Shown here: positions 42,709 through 52,540 of the stretch, piece by piece
How the letters are laid out: every line of letters begins with the position of its first letter
Position numbering within the stretch: the stretch's first letter is position 1
NCBI GenBank assembly: GCA_009711785.1
Contig: VENA01000034.1
Span: 1-64,000 of the forward strand
Length of the DNA: 64,000 nt
From: Bacillota bacterium
Lineage (GTDB): Bacteria > Bacillota > Clostridia > Tissierellales > MES13
Reading direction: 5' to 3'
Made by a program: the position numbers and the translations under genes
Notes under the pieces: model-generated
What the model was told of the DNA's origin: nothing
Database searches by the model: none
The model's input: the letters and a program-made list of their open reading frames with translations, nothing else

Positions 42709-43503
42709 TTAAACTGCCTTTGATTTTTTTAATTTATCTTCTTTTATATAACATATATAATATACAATAGGAACTAAAACTCCTCCACCTATAATATTAC
42801 CTATGGTAACAGGAATTAAATTATTCCACATTTCTATCCAAGTAAAATTTGCACCTACAAATTTACCCATAGGTATAAAAAACATATTTGCTACACAGTG
42901 TTCAAACCCTGATAATACAAACATCATTATAGGAAACCATATTGCTAAGATTTTACCTGTAACAAACTTAGATGCTGTTGAAAACCATACAGCTAAAACA
43001 ACTACAATATTACAAAGTATAGCTCTTATAAAAGCAGAAAGAAAAGTTAATTCCACTTTCCCTTGGGCTATTGCAATAGCTTTTGTTGCTACAGTAGACT
43101 TGTATAGTCCTGATTTACTTAGTATCCATGCTAATAATATTGAACCTATAAAATTTCCTATATAAACTATTATCCAATTTCTAAGCATTCCTTTAACTGT
43201 AATTTTCTTATCTAGTGCTGCTAAACTCATTAAATTATTTCCTGTAAAAAGTTCTGCTCCAGCCATAACAACTAACATTAATCCCACTGGAAATACGGAT
43301 GCTCCTATAAGTTTAGCTAATCCAACATCTACAGTTTTACCAAGAGTTTGGGTAACTACTATGTCTGCATGGGCTCCAAATCCTATGAAAACACCTGCAA
43401 AAATACCTAATAATAACATTTTTAATACACTTAAATTAGCCTTTTTGATGCCACTTTTAATTGTTGCCTGGGCTATATCACCCGGCTTTAGCATATTTTC
43501 CAT
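42709..43503 (-). CDS. Formate/nitrite transporter family channel (FocA-like)
   Basis: A 264-residue membrane protein of the FNT family with six membrane segments. Signatures are IFAGVFIGFGAHADIVVTQ, in the first helices, LFTGNNLMSLAAL (the omega-loop region) and VLSGFEHCVANMFFIP, which holds the pore His. FNT channels pass formate, nitrite or hydrosulfide. Placed between fchA and fdhD, formate is the most likely substrate. It would export or retrieve the formate made by fhs. Confidence 0.92.
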   Translation of the reverse strand: MENMLKPGDIAQATIKSGIKKANLSVLKMLLLGIFAGVFIGFGAHADIVVTQTLGKTVDVGLAKLIGASVFPVGLMLVVMAGAELFTGNNLMSLAALDKKITVKGMLRNWIIVYIGNFIGSILLAWILSKSGLYKSTVATKAIAIAQGKVELTFLSAFIRAILCNIVVVLAVWFSTASKFVTGKILAIWFPIMMFVLSGFEHCVANMFFIPMGKFVGANFTWIEMWNNLIPVTIGNIIGGGVLVPIVYYICYIKEDKLKKSKAV

Positions 43504-43593
43504 TAACTATCCCCTCACTTTTTAATGTCTGTTAAAAGAAATTATACTAACATCTAGTATTAAAATCATTATTAAATCTTTACAAAAAAATTT

Positions 43594-44376
43594 CTAAATA
43601 ATTAAATTTTTATATTTAGAATAAATGTTTAACCGCTTTCCCCTGGCAAAACCAATTAAAAGTATTCCTAATTCATTAGCAATATCGACAGCTAAACTAG
43701 TAGGTGCAGATCTAGATATGAGTACTGGAATATTCATCTTAGCTACTTTTATTATTATTTCAGATGATACTCTACCACTTGTTAATATTATTTTCTCATC
43801 TAAGTTTATTTCCTCCATAATACTTTTTCCTAATATCTTATCTAAAGCATTATGTCTTCCTATATCTTCTTTAAAACACATGATTTCATTTTTACTACAT
43901 AATGCACAGCTATGTACTCCCCCTGTATTTAAAAAAAGTTTAGATTTTTTATTAAACATTTCTATTAACTTAATCACATTTTTTCTTTTTAAAGTAAAAT
44001 TATTATTTATTTTTTTAGTCTTAAAGGAATCTAATACATTATAAAATATTGTACCCTTGCCACATCCAGTTGTTATTGTTCTTTTTCCTTGTAATTTCTT
44101 TATGATATCATTTTTCTTTTTTATTTTTAAATATGCTATACCATTGTCATAATCAATGTTTATACCTACTATATCCTCTTTATTATTAATCATTCCTTCT
44201 GAAAAAAGAAAACCAACTGCTAAATAATCTAAAGATTCTGGCGTACATAAAAGAGTTACAAACTCATTATCATTTATAAAAATTGTATATGGGTATTCCT
44301 TTACAACATTATCGGACATATTTGAAACTTCATCTTTATTAACCTTTTTTATTTCATAATTTAGATAACTTTTCAT
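43594..44376 (-). CDS. fdhD: Formate dehydrogenase accessory sulfurtransferase FdhD
   Basis: A 260-residue FdhD protein, which sulfurates the metal cofactor of formate dehydrogenase. The catalytic cysteine loop is GGVHSCALCSKNE (CxxC near residues 157-160), followed by EDIGRHNALDKILGK and SGRVSSEIIIKVAKMNIPVLISRSAPTSLAV in two conserved blocks. It starts eleven bases after mobA and ends a compact mobA-fdhD pair that serves the adjacent fdhA. Confidence 0.93.
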   Translation of the reverse strand: MKSYLNYEIKKVNKDEVSNMSDNVVKEYPYTIFINDNEFVTLLCTPESLDYLAVGFLFSEGMINNKEDIVGINIDYDNGIAYLKIKKKNDIIKKLQGKRTITTGCGKGTIFYNVLDSFKTKKINNNFTLKRKNVIKLIEMFNKKSKLFLNTGGVHSCALCSKNEIMCFKEDIGRHNALDKILGKSIMEEINLDEKIILTSGRVSSEIIIKVAKMNIPVLISRSAPTSLAVDIANELGILLIGFARGKRLNIYSKYKNLII

Positions 44377-44387
44377 ATTATCAACCT

Positions 44388-44975
44388 CTATTTTCCCTTT
44401 ATATACTTTTGTAAGTCCTCTTTAGTGTTTAAATTTACAAACATATCCCAAGTAGGACTAAACTTTCTAGCCACTTTTTCTTCTATAAAAAGACAATTTC
44501 TATTTTTTAGAAATGTATATATAGACCTTTCATCATTTCTTAATCTCTGTTCTATAGAAGTTATTAATCTTTTGTTATAAAAACTATTAAAAGGTTCTAT
44601 CCGTTCTTTATATTTAGTAACACATGCATCAACTTTTATTTTACTTATTTTTTCTTTCATATATCTTATATAGGAAATATTTACATTTGGCATGTCACAG
44701 GCAGTAAAATATACATATTCACTTTTTGCCTTTTTTAAACCTATATGAATACCACTTAAAGGTCCTTTCTTTTTTATTTCATCTGTAAATACGTTTTTAT
44801 AGTTATTATAGTAACTAGGTTTATTAGTAACTATAATAACTTCTTTAAATTCTTCATTCAGCTTTGAAATTAAAATATCTATTACCCTTTGTTGTTTTAT
44901 CCTCATTAACTGTTTATCAAATCCCATTCTTGAACTTTTCCCACCTGCTAATATTACTGCACTATTAAATCTCAT
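44388..44975 (-). CDS. mobA: Molybdenum cofactor guanylyltransferase MobA
   Basis: A 195-residue nucleotidyltransferase. AVILAGGKSSRMGFDKQLM is the NTP loop and FTACDMPNVN is the metal-binding motif, in the form usual for MobA. It adds GMP to molybdopterin for DMSO-reductase-family enzymes such as formate dehydrogenase. A paralogous MocA (cytidylyl type) is with the hydroxylase genes at 4774-5361, so each molybdenum enzyme family has its own nucleotidyltransferase close by. Confidence 0.9.
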   Translation of the reverse strand: MRFNSAVILAGGKSSRMGFDKQLMRIKQQRVIDILISKLNEEFKEVIIVTNKPSYYNNYKNVFTDEIKKKGPLSGIHIGLKKAKSEYVYFTACDMPNVNISYIRYMKEKISKIKVDACVTKYKERIEPFNSFYNKRLITSIEQRLRNDERSIYTFLKNRNCLFIEEKVARKFSPTWDMFVNLNTKEDLQKYIKGK

Positions 44976-45033
44976 AAAAACACCTTCCTAAAAGAAGCTA
45001 AAGTCCCTCCTATTACAAGGAAGGACATTTATT

Positions 45034-47718
45034 TTAAAGCTTTTCTATTCTAACTGTACATGATTTATATTCAGGTATTTTTGCTATTTTATCTAAGGCT
45101 GGATTTGTTAATACATTAGCACTTCCTTCTTTAAAATGGAAAGGAATAAATACAACATTAGGTGCTACAATATCGGTTATCTTTACCTTAGTTTTTATTT
45201 CACCACGTCTAGATATTACTTTAACTTGTTCATTATTTACTATATTTAATTTACTAGCCGTTGAAGGATTAACTTCTATATAAGATTCTGGAGCTTTTTC
45301 ATTTAATCCTTTAACTCTCCCTGTCATACTCCTTGTATGGTAATGATAAAGTACTCTCCCATTTGTCATTATAAGTGGGAATTCTTTATCTGGTAATTCT
45401 TTGCTATCTGAATGGTCATGGGGAAGAAATAATCCTTTACCTCTAGCATGATTACCTTTGTGTAAATATTTTGTTCCTTGATGGGTATTAGTTGGACATG
45501 GCCACTGTAAACCTAATCCATCTACTTTTAATGCTAATCTATCATAGCTAATACCACCATATTGGGGAGTTACACTGGCTATTTCTTCCATTACTTCTGC
45601 TGGATTATTATATTTTTTATCATATCCTATGCTATTCATTATTTCCATTAAAATTAACCAATCTGGTTTAGCTTCACCTGGAGCATCTATAGCTTTTCTT
45701 ATTCTTTGTATTCTTCTTTCTGTATTTGTAAAGGTACCATCTTTTTCAGCGAAGGCTGCTGCAGGTAAAACTACATCGGCTAATTCAGCTGTTTCAGTTA
45801 AGAATATATCTTGTACTACTAAAAATTCAGTTTCCTTAAGTACCTTTTCAACATGATTAGTATCTGGGTCAGATATCATAGGATTTTCTCCCATAACATA
45901 TAAGAATCTAACATCACCATTATCAGCACTTTCTAACATCTCAGGTATAGTTAATCCTACTTTATCTGAAAGCTTTGATCTCCATGCCTTTTCAAACTTT
46001 TTATTAACTTCAGAATCTTCAACCTTTTGATACCCTGGGTATACATTAGGTAATGCACCCATATCACAGGCTCCTTGAACATTATTTTGACCTCTTAAAG
46101 GATTTACTCCTCCAGATTCTATGCCTATGTTTCCACAAAGATTAGCAAGGTTTGCTATTGCCATAACACTATAAGTTCCTGTCGTATGCTGTGTTATACC
46201 CATAGCATAATATATACTTGCTTTATTTGCTTTTGCATATAATCTAGCTGCTTTTATTAAATCTTTTGAATTTATATTACATATTTCAGCTACTTTTTCA
46301 GGTGTATAATCCTTAACTAACTCCTTTAATGCTTCATAGTTTTCACATCTATTTTCTATATAGCTTTTATCTTCAAGTCCTTCTTTTATAATCACATGCA
46401 TTAATCCATTAAAAAGAGCTGTATTAGTCCCTGGTCTAATTTGTAAAAAAACATCTGCATCATCTGCTAATTTTATTTTCCTAGGATCTGCTACGATTAA
46501 CTTTGCTCCTTTTTTAATAGCCCTTCTCATTTTAGTTGCAATAACAGGATGATTCTCAGTTGTATTTGAACCTGTTACAAACATTAAATCTGTACCTTCT
46601 ATTTCTTCTATACTATTTGTCATTGCTCCACTACCTAACGTTGTTGCAAGACCTGCAACAGTTGATGAATGTCAGAGTCGAGCACAATGATCTACGTTAT
46701 TTGTTCCTAAAGCTGCTCTAAATAATTTCTGAAATAAATAATTTTCTTCAGTAGAACATCTTGCCGATGAAAATCCTGCGAATGCATCTGAACCATTTTC
46801 ATCCTTTATTTTCTTAATATTTTTAGCAATTATTTTATATGCTTCATCCCAGGAAGATTCAACAAATTTACCATCTCTTTTAATTAAAGGTTTTTTAAGT
46901 CTATCAGGATGGTCTAAAAACTTAAATCCAAATCTCCCTTTAACACATAAAAGATTTTCATTTGAAGGACCATCAGCGGGCTTAACATCCACTATTTTCC
47001 CATCTAAAACTAATAAATCCATTTGACAACCTACTCCACAGTATGGACAGGTTGTCCTTACTTTCTTTAATTCATCATATCTTATTCTTTCTTTAACCTT
47101 AGGCATTAATGCTCCTACAGGACATACAGAAACACAATTACCACAAGAAACACATTCTGATTCATTTAACTCCATATCAAAGGGCGCTCCTATATGGGTT
47201 TTAAATCCCCTCTCATTAAAGCCTATAGCTCCTACACACTGAAGTTCGTTACATATCCTAACACATTTTCCACAGTTAATACATTTATTTTGATCGCTAT
47301 AATAAAAAGGATTGCTATAATCAATTTTATGACTCTTTTTTTCTCCTTTAAATTCTACTTCACTAATACCGTATTCATAACAATACTCCTGCAATTTACA
47401 ATTACCTGAATTATCACACATAATACAATCTAAGGGATGATTAGCTACTATTAAATTTAATATATCCTTTCTTGCTTTTCTAACTCTATTACTATGGGTT
47501 CTTATTTTCATACCATCTTTTACTTTTGTTGAACATGATGTAGGCAATTCGTCCATACCTTCTATTTCTACAATACAAAGTCTACAGGCTGCATGAGGAT
47601 CTATTCTATCGTCATGACATAACGTAGGAATATGTATTCCTAAATCATTACAAGCTTTAAGTATTGTATAATCTTTAGGTACATTCATTTTATGACCATT
47701 AATTATAACGTTAACCAA
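45034..47718 (-). CDS. fdhA: Selenocysteine formate dehydrogenase, catalytic subunit
   Basis: An 894-residue protein if the in-frame TGA at 46672-46674 is read as selenocysteine (Sec349) in DHCARLUHSSTVAGLA, the usual FDH active-site context. Before it come a [2Fe-2S] domain (IPTLCHDD ... CRLC), a His-Cys cluster (HPLDCIMCDNSGNC), two [4Fe-4S] motifs and the FDH cluster CPYCGVGC. After it come the molybdopterin domains. A SECIS-like hairpin follows the TGA. The N-terminal ferredoxin-like part mirrors that of HydA. With the modules at 47743-50426 it resembles the bifurcating NAD/ferredoxin formate dehydrogenase of C. acidurici. Confidence 0.95.
46642..46674 (-). promoter_or_regulatory. Selenocysteine codon and SECIS hairpin of fdhA
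   Basis: TGA at 46674-46672 is followed, 11 bases on, by a hairpin with arms TGTTGCA (46660-46654) and TGCAACA (46648-46642) and loop GGTCT. The apical GCAGGTCT is the same as that of the Escherichia coli fdhF SECIS, at a similar distance. Confidence 0.92.
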
Positions 47719-47742
47719 AATACTACCCCCTAACTAAAAAAT

Positions 47743-49533
47743 CTACTTTTTAATTATTGCATCAAAAGGACATTGTGAAATACATTCACCACATTTAATA
47801 CATTTATCTCTATCTATAATATGTTTTTGCTTAACTTTACCTTCTATAGCATCCACAGGGCATGCTTTACTACATTTAGTACATCCTTTACACTCATCAG
47901 TAATATAAAAACTTAATAAGTCCTTACACGTTCCAGTAGGACATGTTCTATCAATCACATGGGCTTCATATTCCTCTCTAAAGTACTTAAGAGTAGATAA
48001 TACAGGGTTAGGTGCTGTTTGTCCTAAACCACATAATGAAGCTTGTTTTATTGTATTAGCAAGACTTTCTAAATTATCTATATCCTCTAATTCTCCTTTG
48101 CCCTTTGTTATTTTTTCTAATATCTCTAACATTCTCTTAGTCCCTTCACGACATGGAGTACATTTACCACAGGATTCATCAACTGTAAAGTCTATGAAAA
48201 ATCTTGCTATATCAACCATACAATTATCCTCATCCATAATTATCATTCCTCCAGAACCCATCATTGAGCCGAAGGTAGATAAGGATTCAAAATCTATAGG
48301 TGTTTCAATTAAATCTGCTGTTAAGCATCCCCCTGAAGGTCCTCCTGTTTGAACTGCTTTAAATTCTTTATTATTAGGAATTCCTCCTCCAATATCATAA
48401 ATAACCTCTCTAAGGGTTGTACCCATTGGTATCTCCACAAGTCCTGTATTTTTTATTTTACCTCCTAAGGCAAACACTTTAGTTCCAGGAGATTTTTCCG
48501 TTCCAATTTCTCTAAACCAATCAGATCCCTTTAATATTATCTTAGGTATGTTTGCGAAGGTTTCTACATTATTTATTAAAGAAGATTTATTCCACAATCC
48601 CTTGTCAGATGGATATGGTGGTTTATTATTAGGCATTCCTCTTTTTCCTTCAATAGAAGATATTAAAGCTGTCTCTTCACCACATACAAATGCTCCTGCA
48701 CCTAATCTAATTTCTAAATGAAAATTAAAACCTGTTTCAAATATATTTTCTCCTAATAAACCTTTTTCTTTTGCTTGGTCTATTGCTATTTGAAGTCTTC
48801 TAACAGCGATAGGATATTCTGCTCTTATATATACATAGCCATTATTAGCCCCTACAGCATATGCAGCTATTGCCATTGCCTCTATCACTGCGTGGGGATC
48901 TCCTTCTAAAATACTCCTATCCATAAAAGCACCAGGATCTCCTTCATCGGCATTACAAATTACATATTTTATATCACTATTTGCATTATATGTTAATTCC
49001 CATTTACGACCCGTTAGAAATCCTCCACCACCTCTTCCTCTTAAGCCTGATTTTTTTATTTCATTTATCACATCTAAAGGCCTCATTTCAGTTAATACTT
49101 TGCCTAACGCCATGTATCCATCATAAGCAATGTATTCATCAATATCTTCTGGATTTATTACACCACAATTATCTAATACTATTCTTCTTTGTTTTTTATA
49201 AAAATCTATTTCATTAACTGATTTTAGTTTACCTTCTGAAAACGCTTCTTTATATAATAATCTCTCTACTATTCTTCCCTTTAAAAGATGTTCATTAACT
49301 ATTTCATCTACATCCTTAAGTTTTACATGGCTATAAAAAGCCCCTTCAGGATAAACTACGACTATAGGCCCAGCTTCACATAATCCAAAACAACCTGTCC
49401 TTACTACTTTAACTTCCTTATCTAAGTTTTTATCCTTAATATTATTTATCATTTTTTCTTCTATTTTGTCAGAATTTGAAGAAGTACATCCAGTTCCCCC
49501 ACATATAATTACATGGGACCTATAAATATCCAT
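47743..49533 (-). CDS. NuoF/HydB-like diaphorase subunit of the formate dehydrogenase
   Basis: A 596-residue flavoprotein. An N-terminal thioredoxin-like [2Fe-2S] domain (GGTGCTSS ... CFGLCEAGP) is followed by the FMN/NAD domain (GLRGRGGGGFLTGRKW, then GAGAFVCGEETALI), the cluster ESCGKCTPCREGTKRM and two C-terminal [4Fe-4S] motifs (CKGCTKCSKACPVDA, CIKCGECISQCPFDA). It exchanges electrons with NAD and probably ferredoxin for FdhA. It has the same length as HydB at 52541-54331 and clearly arose by duplication; the pair differ mostly on the surface. Confidence 0.93.
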   Translation of the reverse strand: MDIYRSHVIICGGTGCTSSNSDKIEEKMINNIKDKNLDKEVKVVRTGCFGLCEAGPIVVVYPEGAFYSHVKLKDVDEIVNEHLLKGRIVERLLYKEAFSEGKLKSVNEIDFYKKQRRIVLDNCGVINPEDIDEYIAYDGYMALGKVLTEMRPLDVINEIKKSGLRGRGGGGFLTGRKWELTYNANSDIKYVICNADEGDPGAFMDRSILEGDPHAVIEAMAIAAYAVGANNGYVYIRAEYPIAVRRLQIAIDQAKEKGLLGENIFETGFNFHLEIRLGAGAFVCGEETALISSIEGKRGMPNNKPPYPSDKGLWNKSSLINNVETFANIPKIILKGSDWFREIGTEKSPGTKVFALGGKIKNTGLVEIPMGTTLREVIYDIGGGIPNNKEFKAVQTGGPSGGCLTADLIETPIDFESLSTFGSMMGSGGMIIMDEDNCMVDIARFFIDFTVDESCGKCTPCREGTKRMLEILEKITKGKGELEDIDNLESLANTIKQASLCGLGQTAPNPVLSTLKYFREEYEAHVIDRTCPTGTCKDLLSFYITDECKGCTKCSKACPVDAIEGKVKQKHIIDRDKCIKCGECISQCPFDAIIKK

Positions 49534-49556
49534 GTCTCTACCTCCTTTTTAAAGAA

Positions 49557-49925
49557 TTAATCTTCGTATGCTCCTATAGTGTAATCATAAATAACATTAC
49601 CATTAACAATATGTTCTGCTATTACGTTTCTTGCTTTTTCTTCATTCATGTCAACATATGTTACCTTTTCTTCCCCTGGTTTATAAACTTCAACTATAGG
49701 TTCTAATCTACAAATACCTATACATCCAGTCTGATTTACAGTAACATCTTCAAGGTTTCTTTTTTTTGTTTCTTCAAGTAAAGTCATTAATACAGGTCTC
49801 GCTCCAGCTGAAATGCCACAAGTTGCCATGCCAACAACTATCCTTATCCCTTCTCGATTTTCTCTTAAAACAACTCTTTTTTTAGCCTCTTGTCTTATCT
49901 TTTTTAATTCTTCAAGAGATTTCAC
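49557..49925 (-). CDS. [2Fe-2S] thioredoxin-like subunit of the formate dehydrogenase
   Basis: A 122-residue protein. Cys motifs VVGMATCGISAGARPVL and TGCIGICRLEP are those of a thioredoxin-like [2Fe-2S] ferredoxin. It resembles the small HydD-like protein in the hydCDBA operon (54377-54745) and the N-terminal domain of HydB. It lies between the NuoE-like and NuoF-like genes, so it probably belongs to the same complex as an extra electron carrier. Confidence 0.88.
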   Translation of the reverse strand: MKSLEELKKIRQEAKKRVVLRENREGIRIVVGMATCGISAGARPVLMTLLEETKKRNLEDVTVNQTGCIGICRLEPIVEVYKPGEEKVTYVDMNEEKARNVIAEHIVNGNVIYDYTIGAYED

Positions 49926-49940
49926 TTTTATACACCCCCG

Positions 49941-50426
49941 TTATTTATATTTTTTAATAATATCCGGTACTTCATCAGGATTTAATTTTCCATATACATC
50001 TTCATTAACAGTCATAACCGGTGCTAAACCACATGCTCCTATACATCTAGTGGCTTGTAGAGAAAACTTTCTGTCTTTAGTAGTTCCTCCAACTTCTAAA
50101 TCTAATTGTTCTTTAATTCTATCAACTATATCCTGTGCACCTTTTACATAGCATGCTGTACCTAAACATACTCCAATTGTATATTTTCCTTTTGGTATCA
50201 ATGAAAACTGTGCATAAAAGGTAGCTACACCATAAACTTCAGCTAAAGGTACATTTAATTCTTCAGAAATAATCTTTTGTATCTCTATAGGTAAATAACC
50301 AAATATTTTTTGGGCTTGATGTAAAATAGGCATTAATGGCCCTTTTTTATTTTTATTTTCCGTTATGACTTTTTTGAGTTCATCAATTTTTTTTGAATTC
50401 TTTTTAACATCAAATTTAAACTCCAC
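49941..50426 (-). CDS. NuoE/HydC-like [2Fe-2S] subunit of the formate dehydrogenase
   Basis: A 161-residue NuoE-family protein. The helical N-terminal half (ILHQAQKIFGYLPIEIQ) precedes the [2Fe-2S] ligands CLGTACYVKGA and ATRCIGACGLAP. It is the first gene of the formate dehydrogenase operon and forms the diaphorase with the 596-residue subunit. It is a close paralogue of HydC at 54788-55273, with equal length. Confidence 0.92.
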   Translation of the reverse strand: MEFKFDVKKNSKKIDELKKVITENKNKKGPLMPILHQAQKIFGYLPIEIQKIISEELNVPLAEVYGVATFYAQFSLIPKGKYTIGVCLGTACYVKGAQDIVDRIKEQLDLEVGGTTKDRKFSLQATRCIGACGLAPVMTVNEDVYGKLNPDEVPDIIKKYK

Positions 50427-50641
50427 AATAACCCCTCCTAGAATAATATGTTAATAATTTAACCTTCGCAACCAGTTCTCTAGTCTATTTTTCTTGTATT
50501 ATCTAAAAATATATCTATATTAGGATGTTATTTCGACATAATCTATGTCTCTATTATATCTGTTTCGTTACAAATTTGTCAATCTTTTCTTTGTATAAAC
50601 TTATATAAATTATAACATATTTTTATATATATAACATAAAA

Positions 50642-50678
50642 AAAGTATTATGGATATAATAGATTTCCATAATACTTT
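50642..50678 (-). terminator. Second hydA terminator
   Basis: The 13-bp stem AAAGTATTATGGA / TCCATAATACTTT gives a T7 run on the minus strand. It lies downstream of the hairpin at 50706-50734 and backs it up. Confidence 0.75.
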
Positions 50679-50705
50679 CTAAAATATTAATTGATTTTTA
50701 TATAA

Positions 50706-50734
50706 AAAAGCTCTGACCAAAGGTCAGAGCTTTT
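50706..50734 (-). terminator. First hydA terminator
   Basis: The stem AAAAGCTCTGACC / GGTCAGAGCTTTT with a three-base loop starts four bases after the hydA stop and runs into a T6 tract on the minus strand. Confidence 0.9.
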
Positions 50735-50737
50735 AGA

Positions 50738-52489
50738 TTACTTATCTAAAGGATAATTCTCTCTTTTAACATAATGAGTATGAAGAAGTTCATGAGCTTT
50801 ATGACTATTTGGCTTTTCAAAATAATCATCATAAATCTTCTTAATCATTGGGTTCTCATGAGATTTTCTTATTTTCTTAGATTTATCTTCAGTGTATAAA
50901 GCTTTTGCTCTTTCAGCTTTTACATCTTTTTTAAATCTATCTTCAGGCTTAATATGAGGCTGTCCTCCACCAGTTACACAACCGCCTGGACATCCCATAA
51001 CTTCTATAAAGTGATAGTCTTTTTCACCTGATTTAACTTGATCTAATAATTTACTAGCTTGACCTGTACTATGAACAACCGCAACTTTAACTTCTGTACC
51101 ATTTAAATTAACAGTAGCTTCTTTTATTCCTTTAGTCCCTCTCACTTGTTCAAAATCAAGAGCTTCTAATTGTTCACCTGTAACTACTTCTGCAACAGTT
51201 CTTAAAGCAGCTTCCATAACTCCACCTGTTGCTCCAAATATTACAGATGCACCTGTTGATTCACCAAGAACTTCATCAAAGTCTTCATCTGGTAACTCAA
51301 CAAAATCAACTCTAGTTTGTTTTACCATTTTTGCTAATTCTCTAGTTGTTAATACAGCATCAACATCTGGATATCCTGAAGCAGCTAATTCTTCTCTATC
51401 AGCTTCAAATTTCTTTGCTGTACAAGGCATTATAGAAACTACATATATATCCTTAGGATCAATATCATTAATTTCAGCGTAGTATGATTTAATAACTGCA
51501 CCTAACATTTCATGGGGAGATTTACATGAAGATAAATTATCTATGAATTCTGGGTAGTAATGTTCACAGTATTTAATCCAACCTGGTGAACATGATGTAA
51601 TCATTGGTAACTTTCCACCATTTTGTAATCTATCTAATAATTCATGTCCCTCTTCCATAATAGTTAAGTCAGCAGCAAAATCTGTGTCAAATATTTTATC
51701 AAATCCTAATCTTCTTAATGCTGCAACCATTTTTCCAGTTACACTAGTTCCCATTTTAAGTCCAAATTCCTCTCCTAATGCAGCTCTTACTGCTGGAGCT
51801 GTTTGAACTACTACGTGTTTATTATCATCTTCAATAGCTTCCCATACATAATCTATTTCTTCTTTTTCTTTTAAAGCCCCTACTGGACACGCTGCTATAC
51901 ATTGTCCACAGTTGATACAAGGGATTTCATCCATCTTCTTATCAAATGCTGGCCCAACTACTGTATCGAAGCCTCTATTAGTAAATCCTAATACTCCTAC
52001 CTTTTGAACATCATTACATACTCCTACACATCTACCACAAAGAATACATTTATTAGGATCTCTTACTATAGAAGGAGAAGAAGTATCCTCATAATTAACA
52101 TTCTTTTCACCTTCAAATGCTACATCCTTAATTCCTAATTCTTCTGCAAGAGTTTGTAATTCACAGTTTCTATTTCTATCACAAGTTAAACACTCTCTAT
52201 CATGATCTGAAAGCAATAATTCTAAAGTTGCTTTTCTAGCTTCTCTAACTTTTTTAGTATTTGTCTTAACTACCATTCCGTCACTTACTTTTAGTGTACA
52301 AGAAGTTTGAAGTCCTCTTGCTCCTTCTACTTCCACTAGACACATTCTACATGCGCCGACTTCATTTATACCTTCCAGATAACAAAGTGTTGGTATATGA
52401 ACATTATTACTTCTAGCTGCCTGAAGTACTGTATAATCTGCCGGAACTTGAACTTCTTGATTATCTATTATAACAGTAACTTTACTCAT
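50738..52489 (-). CDS. hydA: [FeFe]-hydrogenase catalytic subunit
   Basis: A 583-residue hydrogenase. Domains in order: [2Fe-2S] (1-75), His-Cys [4Fe-4S] (about 95-110), two [4Fe-4S] (145-205) and the H-cluster domain. The H-cluster motifs are TSCSPGW (C300), MPCTAKKFE (C355) and VMGCPGGCVTGGGQP (C500, C504); the serine in TSCSPGW replaces the more common cysteine. A C-terminal small-subunit domain follows. With HydB, HydC and the HydD-like protein it forms an electron-bifurcating NADH/ferredoxin hydrogenase, used to dispose of or use reducing power in the cytoplasm. Confidence 0.95.
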   Translation of the reverse strand: MSKVTVIIDNQEVQVPADYTVLQAARSNNVHIPTLCYLEGINEVGACRMCLVEVEGARGLQTSCTLKVSDGMVVKTNTKKVREARKATLELLLSDHDRECLTCDRNRNCELQTLAEELGIKDVAFEGEKNVNYEDTSSPSIVRDPNKCILCGRCVGVCNDVQKVGVLGFTNRGFDTVVGPAFDKKMDEIPCINCGQCIAACPVGALKEKEEIDYVWEAIEDDNKHVVVQTAPAVRAALGEEFGLKMGTSVTGKMVAALRRLGFDKIFDTDFAADLTIMEEGHELLDRLQNGGKLPMITSCSPGWIKYCEHYYPEFIDNLSSCKSPHEMLGAVIKSYYAEINDIDPKDIYVVSIMPCTAKKFEADREELAASGYPDVDAVLTTRELAKMVKQTRVDFVELPDEDFDEVLGESTGASVIFGATGGVMEAALRTVAEVVTGEQLEALDFEQVRGTKGIKEATVNLNGTEVKVAVVHSTGQASKLLDQVKSGEKDYHFIEVMGCPGGCVTGGGQPHIKPEDRFKKDVKAERAKALYTEDKSKKIRKSHENPMIKKIYDDYFEKPNSHKAHELLHTHYVKRENYPLDK

Positions 52490-52540
52490 TAATTTACACC
52501 CCTTTACTATCTTATTAATTTATATTTAACCGCATTATAA

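Larger units (their letters stand above)
50427..50737. promoter_or_regulatory. Intergenic region: promoter of the formate dehydrogenase operon
   Basis: 311 bases without a gene. On the minus strand TTGACA (50577-50582) and TATAAT (50553-50558) are 18 bases apart, a strong sigma-A-type promoter. A perfect repeat GACATAATCTATGTC (50535-50549) covers the likely start site. GTTAATAATTTAAC (50450-50463) matches the GTTAAnnnnTTAAC core of Rex sites, 24 bases before the first ATG. The far end holds two tandem hydA terminators. Confidence 0.75.

Noticed and set aside
46672-46674. Premature stop making fdhA a pseudogene
   Set aside because: Position and context are those of selenocysteine in formate dehydrogenases, and a SECIS-like hairpin follows.
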